A DNA stretch of 64,000 nucleotides from Amaurobius ferox. Its lineage: Eukaryota > Arthropoda > Arachnida > Araneae > Amaurobiidae. Shown in pieces: positions 10,936 through 22,206 of the stretch. The stretch lies in assembly GCA_951213105.1 (NCBI GenBank), contig OX578152.1, positions 72,114,680-72,178,679 on the forward strand. Direction: 5' to 3'. Below the pieces are notes generated by a model. The model saw only the letters and a list, made by a program, of their open reading frames with translations. It searched no databases and had not been told where the DNA came from. The position numbers and the translations under genes were made by a program. The first letter of the stretch is position 1. Each line of letters begins with the position of its first letter.

Positions 10936-11502
10936 TAAATCTCTCCATGGAATTAGATAATAATGTGGGGGAAAAAGAGGTATTATTACATGTGGCAATA
11001 ATTTGGGGGAAATTTATAAAATATGGCAATATAGTAGTATAGCAGTTTAGTGATAGTAAAAATTGTAGTGTGGTCCCGCACCTAATTATTCCCCTTTTCC
11101 TGCATTACGGTATCCACCTATAAAAACACACAGCCTGAAAGATAAAACATTAAAACACACACAACTTAATTCAAGACATTTTGTTTTTAGCAACTTAATT
11201 ATTTTTTATAAAAATATTATTTTCAATTAAATTTTCGTTTAACTATTTACAATCCTTATTAATTAGGTTTCAATCAAACATATAGACGAAGTGTGATGAC
11301 AGCGCGGTATCTTGTATAATTAATTAATTATTAAACGCGACATCCTCATGGGAAATGAAAGGAGTACCTGTTGTTATTGCTGTACGGGATGCAGAGTTGT
11401 TTGTAGAAGTCAACTGGGCAGAGTCATCTTTAGGCGGCTGCCTTCTTTGTATATATTGAAGTCATATTGTCTTCGATCTTAAAACTATGCTGAATCATGA
11501 CG
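10936..11502. other. Non-coding sequence with no recognised feature
   Basis: AT-rich. The 'ataatgtgggggaaaaag' and 'aattattccccttttcctgc' stretches are loosely complementary, but too weakly to call an element. Confidence 0.4.
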
Positions 11503-11510
11503 CATTCATC
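11503..11510. repeat. 8-bp target-site duplication, left (hAT MITE 1)
   Basis: CATTCATC, repeated exactly at 11761-11768. Confidence 0.85.
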
Positions 11511-11760
11511 CAGTGGCGGCTCGTGTATAGGCACTGTGGCACTGCGGGAACGACAGTGCTCTCTCTCCCTCGCAGCCTCGCTTGCAGTTTCCTATGTGTG
11601 CATGCGCTCAACAGTCAAACACCGCTCTCTCTCCCTCGCAGCCTGGCGTGCAGCTTCCTATGTACGCATGCGCACATAGGAAAATGCACGTGAGGCTGCG
11701 AGGGAGAGACAGCACAGTCGTTCCCGTAGTGCCACAGTGGCTATACACGAGCTGCCACTG
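11511..11760. mobile_element. hAT-type MITE, copy 1
   Basis: A 250-bp non-autonomous DNA transposon. Terminal inverted repeats (TIRs) begin CAGTGGCGGCTCGTGTATAG and end CTATACACGAGCTGCCACTG, extending over roughly 60 bp or more of each end. The CA..G start and exact 8-bp TSD are the hAT signature. The interior contains two direct copies of a 'ctctctccctcgcagcctcg'-like segment and the reverse complement of it near the right end. It has no coding capacity and would depend on a hAT transposase supplied elsewhere. Confidence 0.9.
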
Positions 11761-11768
11761 CATTCATC
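11761..11768. repeat. 8-bp target-site duplication, right (hAT MITE 1)
   Basis: CATTCATC, identical to 11503-11510. Confidence 0.85.
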
Positions 11769-12840
11769 CCATATCTTTGTCCATTTTTATTTCACCATTT
11801 ACTCTTTTACGATTATCATTGGCTCTGTTTTTTTTTGTAAAGCTATTGACCTGCTCTATTAACTCCTCCTTCATTTTTCTCCTTTATAGCTTTGACCAAT
11901 TGACTGGTAGCATCCTCCCCCCTATGTTTGACCATATCTCGGCTCCCATTGACCGCCCAGGTGGTGTGGTAAAGTTTTCATCGGTCGGAAATGCACTGAG
12001 CGTAACTACCTGCGGTCTGCGAGGCCTACGAGGATCACGGGACTTTCGATGTGTATGGGAACTTTTATTGTCCACGCATAAATTTATTTTAATTATATGT
12101 CAACCTCTGGCGACTGTCAGACTGAGTTCATTGCTCGACGCTTTCAACGTTTATTGTCACATTATGGTACTTGCTATTTTGCTTCATAAAAACGTCTTAT
12201 ACTCGGCAACTATTCAAAATACAAAGTCACGCATTTCTGTCATCACAAATGCATTGGCGATTTTTGAAAGAAGTTTTTCAGACGGTAGAAGAGAACTAAA
12301 TGTATGTTTAAAAATACTTTATCTTTTTTTATTAACATGCAAAATGTGTCTCATTAAAATGTTTTTTCACTATCAACTGCTATGTTTTTCTTTAAATACA
12401 AGAAAAAAATATTTTTGTTAATATTTTTGTTTATTTATGTTAATATTTTTGTTAATAATAATGTAATGACTGCTTATAACTCATAAGCAGCTCAAATATT
12501 TTATTTACTTTGTCTCACTGCTTTATTAGGTATTATATGACGTGCATTTTTCACGTAAAAAATAGGGGTCATAAAATTTACTTTTGCAATATTTCAATGT
12601 TTTTTCTTTTTATTCTACGAGGTCATATCCTCAAAGCATTGATTGGTTTTCAGAACTCAGCCTTTGTTCCTGTGTAATTTGAACTGAAGTTCTAAATCTA
12701 AATTCCGGGCAAACTTCGGGTGTTCGCTTAAGTGTAGATTCAAATGTAATATTAGCCCCTTAGATCGATTCCGTTGCCGCCAATTTCTCCTTTCAATGGC
12801 ATTTAATTGTTAAAATGTAATTCGTTGAAGTGATTTTATT
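11769..12840. other. Sequence with no recognised feature
   Basis: A long plus-strand frame runs out of the MITE into this stretch (to 12421). It begins inside the transposon, shows no family motif and ends in low-complexity AT, so I do not call it a gene. No repeats were recognised. Confidence 0.5.
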
Positions 12841-13058
12841 ACTTTCCTTATATACATAATGTATAAGGAAAGTATTGTGACGGGGTCGAAAATTCGAATT
12901 CGAGTTTTCGACGGGAGAGCACATTTCAAGCATGGCTGATCACGAATCAAATTTTTTGAAGTGATGTCTGTCTGTGTGTGTGTGTGAAAGTATGTGTGTG
13001 TGTGTGTGAAAGTATGTGTGTGTGTGTGAAAGTTTGTGTGTGTATGTGTGAAAGTTTA

Positions 13059-13094
<36 letters not shown>

Positions 13095-13892
13095 AGTGAG
13101 TCTGTGGAGACGATAACTGACGAACGAATGGACCGATTCGAACGAAATTTAGTACAAAAGTCACAATCCGTAAATACTGGAAGCCTATTGTTTTTATACG
13201 CGATCGAATGTTCAGAACCCCCCCCCCCCCCCTAAATTTTCGAGTGAAATTTTGAAAAAATCGTCAAAAAATCAAAACCGCTAATAAAGTTACGCAAATA
13301 GACATTTCTTATGTAATTTTTTATTAGAAAACAATTGGCGTAAATTTTAGAACGCTAACTCGAACCGTTCTCGAGATATTGCACATTTTAAAAAAATTAT
13401 CAAAAAATCATATAAAATAAAAAAAAAATATTTCCTATTGAGAAACATGCTCACTTTTCATATGTAATACTATGTGATAAATTTGGTGACATCATTCTCG
13501 TGGATATAGCTCGTTCCATTCATGAAAAAAAATACTTTGAGTAATACTTTTGTATTTGAACGCCAATAGTCATTTATCTGCTGTAAGAATAACTTATTTT
13601 TTTATCCGTAACGCTTGGCGAGATTTTGGCGACGAATTTGATGGAATATCGCCAACTTGGCGACTTTTTTAAATGTTGCTAAATTAGCGAAAAACTCGCC
13701 AAATGGATAAAAACGGCGCTACATCAATGACGACTCATTGATGATGACGACATGGAAATTGACGACTCACTGACGAAAATTCAATACCGTGGAAAGAACA
13801 TAAATAACCTTTATAAAAATAATCTATTTTTTTTACTGTAAAAGTAGTAAATTCATTGTATTATATAAGGAAAGTCATGTGCTGCCCACATC
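12841..13892 (+). mobile_element. Family A element, copy A1
   Basis: Starts with ACTTTCCTTATATAC, followed at once by its complement GTATAAGGAAAGT, a hairpin. Next come 'attgtgacggggtcgaaaa', a (TG)n tract, and 'acgataactgacgaacgaat'. The body ends TATATAAGGAAAGT then CATGTGCTGCCCACAT. The terminal 14-mer is the perfect complement of the first 14 bases, so the element has a TIR plus an extra internal arm. It is non-coding. Other copies are at 29987 and 55181. Confidence 0.8.
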
Positions 13893-13995
13893 GTTTTTTT
13901 TTTCTCTCACATCTGTGAATAAAAGCTTTTTTTACAGTCGAACGATAATCATAAACTGTTGAAATTTGTTTTAAATGTTTAGAAACACAAAAAAT

Positions 13996-14922
13996 AAGAA
14001 AGATCAATTATGCATAAAGCATTGATTATAATACACTTTCCAACTGAAATGCAATCTTATTTAAACATCTCTAAAATGCGATACATTCAGCGCTGATATA
14101 TTTTGAATTATCACAGTACTACAATAATTTATTATATTTGAAAACTTAAAACTTCATCGAAAAAATGAACTTTATTCAAATGACTTCATCGAAATATAAA
14201 TCGTCTGCCTCTCTATGTAAAAGCAATAAGTATTTCAATCATATCACTTTTATTCCGAACTCCAGAGCTAAATAATTTTGCGTAAAAAAATTCAGCAATT
14301 CTTATACAACTCATCTTCCAATCACTTGTTTACATTCTGCATCCATTAAAATTAGGCTTCGTTGTAGAAATAATCAAAGTTTGATGATATAATATTATAA
14401 TTGCGTTGGCACAGAATATAAATGCGCAGAAAATACGTAAAAAACGCGGTTTTGGGACGGATGCAACATTAAATATGAATTTAATAGAACTTTAAAAATC
14501 ACTATTTTTACACTGGGAAAAAAAGATGGATACCATATTTTATTTTAAAGTGGATCACATGATCTCTTCATATAATATGGGTGTAATTGTTATTTCAATT
14601 TTTATTTAAAAAAACGACTGAATGGGATAACTTGAATATTTTCGAAAATTTTCGAAGCAATTTGTGAATTTTAACTTCGCTTAAAAATTGTTTGAAAAAT
14701 TAGGTCCCATAGGGTTCAATGTATTTCACTTTTTCAACCCGGGTGCAATCCAAAAGTAATTGGGTGATATTATCCATTTATATTCCCTTATGGCCCACAG
14801 ACCGGCTCAACAACATACTAAAATTTCATTTTGATAAGGTCATTTTTACGGCAGTTATCTTGCGAACGGACAGTCAGACAGACAGAATGAACAATGTCAC
14901 AAACACTTTTCATCTATGTTGG
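13996..14922 (-). mobile_element. Family C element, copy C5
   Basis: Reverse-orientation copy of the 26887-28175 family: 'aagaaagatcaattatgc' at the left, the 'ggatcacatgatctc' block, and 'gcgaacggacagtcagacag' near the right end at ~14865-14885. It begins only ~100 bp after family A copy A1. Confidence 0.75.
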
Positions 14923-16640
14923 AAATTGTTAAAAAATATTCTGATATGCAAAAAAAAAAAAAAAAAAAAAATCCAGGCATAAACTATCTCATTGTTGGAT
15001 ATGCTGACGATGTTGTCATTATTGTCAGAGGCAAATTTGGTAACACTGCTTCTGATATGATGTTCATCTCCCTTAGGGGTGCTTAGACATGGTGCAAGAA
15101 TGCTGGACTTTCTATAAATCCACAGAAAACAACCATGATTGCGGTCCCAAAAAAAACGCATTCTTAACCTTAGAGACATTCACTTCTTTTGCAAGAAGCT
15201 CATGTGCTCCAAGGAGGTAAAATTCTTAGGAATCTTCTTTGACATGGGTCTCAACTGGAAGAGACACCTGGAATATTGCATAACTAAAGCCAAAAGAATT
15301 TCCTGATCTTGTAGAAATGCTATTGGAAGAATCTGGGGTCTGAATCCCAAGGCTATCCATTGGATTTACTCTATGGTAATATGTCCCATCATTTCCTATG
15401 GCTCCATTATTTCGTGGTCTAGAGTCAGATGTAAAACTGCTAAATTAGATTTAATTAAGCTTCAAAGGATGGTATGTACTGCGATCTCTGGTTGCATGAA
15501 AACCACGTCCACTGCATCTCCTGAATTTTTGCTTAGAGTGCACCCTCTCTACATGCACATTGAAACTGAGGCTCTCATCTGCATGAACAGACTTAAATAT
15601 CTGAAACACTGGAAGGACTATTCTAAGTATTTATATTGGAGTGGTCTCAACAGTAATGTTATAAATCATCCTTATTTCCATATGCCATCTGATAGTATAT
15701 AGGTCCGATATACATTTGACAAGCCCTATGTAATTCAGGTTCCTTCACGGGACGACTGGAAGAGGGCTTCCTCCTACAATAAGCAAAATTGTATTATATG
15801 GTACACGGATGGCTCGAAGATTGGTACCAGTACTGGTGCTGGCGTTTGCTGTCTGAATGATGGCACTAAAATGTCTCACCCTCTAGGCATTCATGCTACT
15901 GTCTTTCAGGCTGAGGTCTATGCTATTCTAATGTGTTGTAGAATTTGCTATGACAGAAACTATAGGAACAACCAGATTATTATCTGTTTTGATAGTCAAG
16001 CTGCTCTTATGGCCTTAGGAAAGTCTACTATGACGTCTTCCCTTGTCTGGGAGTTCTATAACGCACTGTGTAATATTGCTAGCAATAATAAAGTCATACT
16101 CTACTGGGTGCCTGGACATTCGGGCATTCCAGGAAATGAGCTGGCTGAATGCCAGGAAATGAATTGGCTAGGAAAGGCTCAAGTATTCCTTTTGTTGGTC
16201 CTGAGCCGACTTTGGGTGTTCCCAATGAACTAACTAGAAAAACTGTCTATCACATCTTCAGAAAGCTTCAGTGCAAAAACTGGCGTAATACTAAGATCCA
16301 AAGGCAGGCGAAAATTCTTAACTGCAATTGCCCTAGCATACTTCAAAAGGAATTATTCAGACTCAGTAGAACTGGCATCAGAAGGGCTGTCGAGCTCCTT
16401 ACTGGACACTGCACCCTTAAACGACACCTTAATATTATGGGTGTCACTAAGGATTCGCTTTGTGGAGGTTGCAATTTTAGCGAAGAAACTGCCGTACACA
16501 TTCTCTGTGAATGTGAGGTTTTCTCCGCCCATAGATTCAACCACATGGGTCGACATGAAATTGAACCCTGGGGGCTGAGTGACATTCCTGTCAAGTGCCT
16601 GCTCATCTTTGCTTCGGCTACTGGTTTCTTTTATTAGAGA
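14923..16640 (+). mobile_element. Second LINE, 5'-truncated, RNase H-bearing
   Basis: Remnant of a non-LTR retrotransposon ORF2. It opens after an A-rich run (14949-14970) inside the RT palm: 'VGYADDVVIIVRGKF' carries the catalytic YADD, then 'WCKNAGLSINPQKT'. After frameshifts it continues with the thumb ('WIYSMVICPIISYGSIISW', 'KLQRMVCTAISGCMKTT'). An RNase H domain follows with 'YTDGSK' (~15800), 'FQAEVYAI', 'CFDSQAAL' and 'WVPGHSGIPGNELA'. It ends in a zinc knuckle C-x2-C-x8-H-x4-C (~16465-16515). A 23-bp direct duplication at 16129-16169 shifts the frame just after the last RNase H motif. The domain order fits the I/R1 assemblage. Several stops make it dead. No TSD was found. Confidence 0.88.
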
Positions 16641-17256
16641 TCTTCATCTTTGGGGCAGTACAATAGACTGGTTCATGTGCTAGGCCCTCATGGAGCCACT
16701 CACCTTCAAGTCATCCTCATCATCTCATTGCATAACGAAACTGCTTTTTTTTACCTTGAGGAACGAGGAACTTCTTCTAGATGAAGTTGCACGGTCTGCG
16801 TTATTTGATTGGCTTGAAGTGAAATGGCGCAATCCTGTAAAAATCTTAATACAGACAACATTCGAAATCTGTGGGGGAAATGTTTCACTATTGATGAAAC
16901 TCGCATTGATTCCTAATAATTAGTCAATGATCTACAACTTTAATTGTCTGTATTTGTCACCAGGTTTGGTATCCCAACTTTTTAAATTATTTGCTAGGAT
17001 TGCTGCAATCAATATTATTCGATTGGGCTTAATTACTTTACTATATTTATACGAGTACCTAATGTAAACACTGATATAATTTTCCTTACAAAGTTATGGG
17101 GATGCTTTATGACATTACCAGGAACCCCCGTATTTAATCATGACGTCTTCTGACTATGTTCTGTCTTCCGAGTTCTGACCATGACTATCAGTGATAAGCA
17201 CAGTGATAGGCTATCGAAAACGATATTCACACTTTGAAACTTCACCTATAGCTTTT
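16641..17256. other. Sequence with no recognised feature
   Basis: May include the 3' untranslated end of the preceding LINE, but no tail or TSD could be placed. No gene is supported. Confidence 0.4.
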
Positions 17257-18094
17257 ACTTTCCCTTCAATACATGGTAACGTATAGGGAAAGTATTGGAA
17301 TCATGCCGAAAATCGCAACTCGAGTTTTCGATGGATCTACACGTTTTGTGACCTCTAAAATAACGAAAATACTATTTTTAGCGTGACGTGTGTGTGTGTG
17401 TGTGTGAGTGTGTGTGTGTGTGTGTGTCTGTGTGTCCGTGTGTCTATGTGTCTGTGTGTTTGTGTGTCTGTCTGTGCAATGTATGTATCCACTCTAACTG
17501 AAAAACTAATGGATTGAGTTTCATAAAATTTGGTAGGTAAGTCACTTGGGTGTGACTATGGTGCTGATTAGTTTTTGGTACGATTCGGAAAAAGAACCCG
17601 TCTTTTTTTTGCGAAATGGTCCTCAAAATTCTGATATATCCACTCTAGCTGAAATACTAATTGACCAAATTTCACAAAATTTGCTAGATAAGTTACTTGT
17701 GGGATACTCTGGTGCTGATTAGATTTTGGTACGATTCAGAAAAGAACAACCTGCCATTTTTTACGAAATGGCAGCGAAAATCTAAAACCAAAGACTACGT
17801 ATGTTCAAATGTATCAATTAAATGCTTGTTTCATACGTAATTTTTGACGTGGAAAAGATTAAGAACAACTCTATTACTCTAGGACTAACCGTTCTTGAGA
17901 TATTTGAGATTTTTCACATATTTGTTATGCTGCCTTTGGAAAAATGTCCAGTTACAATATAAAAACAGAAATTGGATTATAAATGCAAATTTAGTGTTAT
18001 TTTGTGCAATTAAACTCAATTTAATGAATCATTAAAGAAATAAAAGAAAAATGAATTTAAGCGTGCAGGAAAAGTCATGTACTGCCCTCATTAG
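17257..18094 (+). mobile_element. Family B element, copy B1
   Basis: Starts ACTTTCCCTTCAATAC, with the hairpin arm GTATAGGGAAAGTATTGG shortly after, then 'cgcaactcgagttttcgatgg' and a (TG)n tract. Two copies of 'ccactctaactgaaaaacta' / 'ccactctagctgaaatacta' follow. It ends TGCAGGAAAAGTCATGTACTGCCC. Non-coding; homologous in layout to family A. Confidence 0.8.
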
Positions 18095-21000
18095 ATTTTT
18101 ATTTGCTAAAAACAATAAAATTGACCGAAGTTTTTTTTACCGCAAACTAACCAGAGCTTTTTGTATAAGTCTTTGTTTAAAGCGTATTGCCATTATCGTC
18201 CGCAAATAAAATACAAATAATGATGCAGCGGAGAGGTAGATGGTCGAAGAAATGGATTGATGACGTCATCAGATAAAATAATGACGTCAAGACAAAGACT
18301 TCCGTATTGGTTGTTTTGCATTTTATATCTTTGGCTTAGAACTATACCGTGAATAATAATAGATTTTTGAGCATATACATGCCAATTCAGTGGGAGGATT
18401 TTAAATTCTCAATAGATAACCTGCAAAATAGAATCATGATATGAGGAATAAAAATGGAGTTGAAAACTTTTTAGATACGACAGCTTTAAACTATTAAATG
18501 GAAGTTTATAATGGTTATAACGATAAAAACTTTGTATATACAGTAGGGTGGAGCGACATTTTTTTTTTCGAATTTTAAATCAGCCAGGGTAAAAGAAGTT
18601 GCCCCATGGGGCAAAACAAATGCGAATTTTTTTTTTGCGATTTCGAAATAGGCCAGGGTCAAAAAGGTTAGCTCAATGGATCAAACAAACAAGTGTGAAA
18701 TTTCAAGTCCCTGAAGTTACATCTTAATGCTCCGTACATATGTTAAGTGTGACGATTTTAGCCAAAAAAAGTCAATTTTTTGACATATCCTGTATTGTAC
18801 AGTGGCGGAACCTTCAGCGCTAGAGACTGAGAGGAAAAACGGAGGTGTGGTGGAATTTTGGGTCTCAGTGTCAAGAAGGCTTGTAGTGGAGCTTGCCATA
18901 AAAAACAAACAAACAAGAAAACGACATTTATTATTTTGAGAACAATTTTGAACAGTTTGATATTATCATATTGAGAACGAGATATGTAGTACTACGTTTT
19001 TCAATCACTGATTTATTTCTGAAATCCCACGCATTCTATCTGCGGCATAAGCAGCCCGATATAGGAAAGCCACTATATGGGGAGATCACAAAAGCTCTAT
19101 TGGCATTAAAATACTAATTACGTATTTTACCTTTTATATGAACACTATATTTATGTATAAAGAATGTAATAGAAGTTTATAAATGGTGGGTTTGTTAACG
19201 ATGAAGTGGCATGATAATGTTACGAGTAATTTAAATGCATTCACTGGCGGTTCTTTTGAGAGCAGGAGGGGAAAAGCACCTTTACAGACAGCCAATCCTT
19301 TTTACGGTAACATTTTCTATATTTGATCACTCGTGGCAGTGTTACCAGATTTGGCGATTTATTGTCAATTTGGCGATTTTCTGAAAGTTTGAGAACTTTC
19401 TTAAAATAATGAATATTCTGGGAGATATCCAGCCTTTCTGGAAGTTTCTACGTGAGTATATTATAAAAGGAGTCATCGTCCAGTTGGAGAGCAGTTGAGG
19501 TGACAAAAGCTATATTGAATTGTGAGCTACGTCAATGTTTTGAGAATAGTGTCGACTGTTTTGTGAAAATAGTGGAGCATTTTATTGCCTTTTCACTGCA
19601 CCTGACAGTTGCTTAGTGTCCTTGTGGGATAAGTATCGAGCTATTTGGTGTATATTGTTCCTGTTTACTTGTAAGGATTAACAATTTTTATTCTCGACTT
19701 CTTATTTTTCAAGCAGTGTCTTTCCCGGGGAAAGAAGAGTTTAAATGCAAATTGCAGCCGAGCAGATTGTGGACGGTAGAGGGCGCTGGCAACCGGGTTG
19801 TAATAAGGCGAAGCACGAGGAGACGAGATGGTTCTAAGGGGTTCGAGATGATACGAGTTGGTATGACGTTGAACATGGTGTGTGTGGATGCAAACGATAA
19901 TAGAAAAGGTGGACTAAATACATGTTGATTTATTATGTGTAAATTACGTTAATGGAGTTTATTTTGTGATTTTTAGAGTTTAAGAATAAATTTGTTGTTT
20001 TTATAAAAAGATGCCTGCATGTCCATTCCGACATTTTCACATATTCTGTGCTTGTAAATACATGTGTTAGTTATCCAGAAATTTGGACTCATTCTTGTAT
20101 CTGGAGAGTACACCCACACATCCACGATTGCAGAGGATAGATACATCGTAACAGTGATATGCGATTTAACTAAAAGGGGGCGGTGAAGGGGGTGGGTGAT
20201 ATATTTCAAGCAGCGGGGGGGGGGGGGCGCAATCACACTAAGTCTGCTACTGTGTATATAATCACACAAATATTACGTATTGTGAAAACCGAATTTGTAC
20301 CGAAAAGTATGTGTTTTTACATTATAATAAGAGACCTGAAAAAATATCCAATAAAAAAAAATCCAATTGCATAACTTTGTAAAGATTTCATAGGGCTCCA
20401 AGTTACTCGCTAACTGTTCTAGGTGTCACTTTTAGTTTTCGAGATATGGACCATTACAAATTTGAAAGACGGAAAATTTTCGATCTCCTTCAAGTTGACA
20501 TGACGATTGCTTAAAAATTATAAGAGAATTGTAAAAAGCAAATATTGATCTAGAAACTGAATTTCCGTCTTAACATCTTTGTCGCTTGCTGTTTCTATCT
20601 ATCTTTTACAGTTTAGAAGATATTTTGCTTGAAAATAAGCAAAGCGAATAGAAAACTCTCTGTGACAAAAATTATTTATCTCCTTTTATACAATAGCTGA
20701 AAATATCATTATGTTGAAATTATGTTATTTACGTACATAGATTGTACACTATTTCCGACAAAACAGGTATAATTTGTAAATACTTTCATGAATTAGGTTC
20801 GGAGATATAAGTGCCCAAAATGCTCAAGTGCAATGTTTATTTGCATTTTTCGTAAGGCTTCGATATTAACCGAATACATCCTCCCCCTGTACGTAGTTTT
20901 TATTCACATTAAAATTACACCATTATCATAATATACTGCAATAACATAACATGTCACCAACTTATTATTATAGACGGAAAGCATGACAATTATATACATT

Positions 21001-21473
21001 AAAGTGACGCCGACAAAGGAAAATAAAAGAAAAGGTAATAAAATCTGGATTCTCCGCTGGTACTATAAAACAACTCGTTAAGTTCCATGTATTTTCTAGC
21101 ATGGATATTAAACGGTTTAGCAAAGTTGAAGAAGTTTGATGCTGCCTGTGATTGAACTCTTGTGTTAGCATTTTAAGCAGCCCGGGAGTACCAATAGCAT
21201 TAAACTTGTGATTTGACAATATTTTTTGTCGCATTTTATAGTTCTGCCTGCTTTTATTTTAATGATTTCTTGTTTAAATAAATTAATCTGAATGTGGCTC
21301 AACTCGACTTTCTTATACCACAATCCTGTCTTAGTAGCTTGTAATTTCATTTTATTCATTTTTTGCAACTTTTGCAAGAAAATTTTTAAAAATATGTATT
21401 GTTGTTCCAAATGATCACATTTATGGCATGTTACCCTTCATTTTAAACGACTTGAAAACCAAAGGCTTGAAAC
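18095..21473. other. Mostly unassigned sequence
   Basis: 18545-18690 holds an imperfect ~72-bp duplication ('cagccagggtaaaa' / 'ggccagggtcaaaa', each with a T-run). 19470-19925 is somewhat richer in GC, with a short open frame (19716-19928) that has no recognisable motif. A G-run lies at 20213-20228. No gene or complete element could be supported. Confidence 0.4.
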
Positions 21474-22146
21474 CAGTGGCGGCTCGTAGCTAAAATTAGT
21501 GGGGGTGCTGCTCCAGAAAATTTTTAGTCTTTGTTTTAAAATTATGCAAAAAGGAAACAAACATGTATTAAAAGAAATTTTATTCAGAAACTTGATAAAA
21601 TTCTAAAAGAACAAAATCAAACATATTTTGTTTACTTTAACCTAAATTGTTGCAGTTCAAGCTTGATCGCTTCATATAAAAATGAAATCCATTCTTCTTG
21701 TAATAAGGATAATTATCTAATCCTACACTTAGAATAATAATTTAATTCTGCACTTTATCACATGCAAGAATATGGTACTTGGTTTTTAAGCACAAAGCAC
21801 GCGACGCAAAAAAAAAAAAAAACTATCTTCCACCAGCACGCCAGGTTCGGCACTGCGGGAGCGACAGTGCTCTTTCTCCCACCGCAGCGTCGCCAGCAGC
21901 TTCCTATGTGCGTATGTGCACAATAGTCAAACCCCACGCCGCTGGAACTGTGAAGCGCACTGTTCCATACAAAGATTTTTGTATCTTTTTCATAAACTAG
22001 GGGATGGCTACTGACATTAAGCTTAAAGATTATATACTGTACAAGTATAAAGAAAAAAGGACTCATTATATTAAATGTTATCATTAATATCAAGAGGAAA
22101 TAGGGGGTGCTGCAGTTCCACAGTGTCTATACGCGAGCCGCCACTG
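21474..22146. mobile_element. hAT-type MITE, copy 2 (longer relative)
   Basis: Begins CAGTGGCGGCTCGTAG and ends CGCGAGCCGCCACTG, the same termini as the 11511-11760 element. The interior shares 'gcactgcgggagcgacagtg' and 'agcttcctatgtgcgtatg' with it. Flanks CTTGAAAC and CTTGATAC form an 8-bp TSD with one mismatch. Length 673 bp, non-coding. Confidence 0.85.
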
Positions 22147-22206
22147 CTTGATACCAAGTTTAACAGGCCTTGATACCAAGTTAAAGGGCTTGATACCAAG
22201 TTTGAC
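22147..22206. repeat. Triplicated 'cttgataccaagtt'
   Basis: CTTGATACCAAGTT occurs three times in 60 bp (starting near 22147, 22170 and 22189), immediately beside the hAT MITE. Its first 8 bases equal the MITE's right TSD copy. Confidence 0.7.

Noticed and set aside
11582..12421. Long plus-strand open frame (279 codons)
   Set aside because: It starts inside the hAT-type MITE, has no recognisable domain, and its composition follows the local repeats and AT-rich DNA.
12960..13095. CRISPR-like alternation of repeats and spacers in the TG-rich tract
   Set aside because: It is a (TG)n microsatellite with irregular interruptions inside a eukaryotic repeat element.
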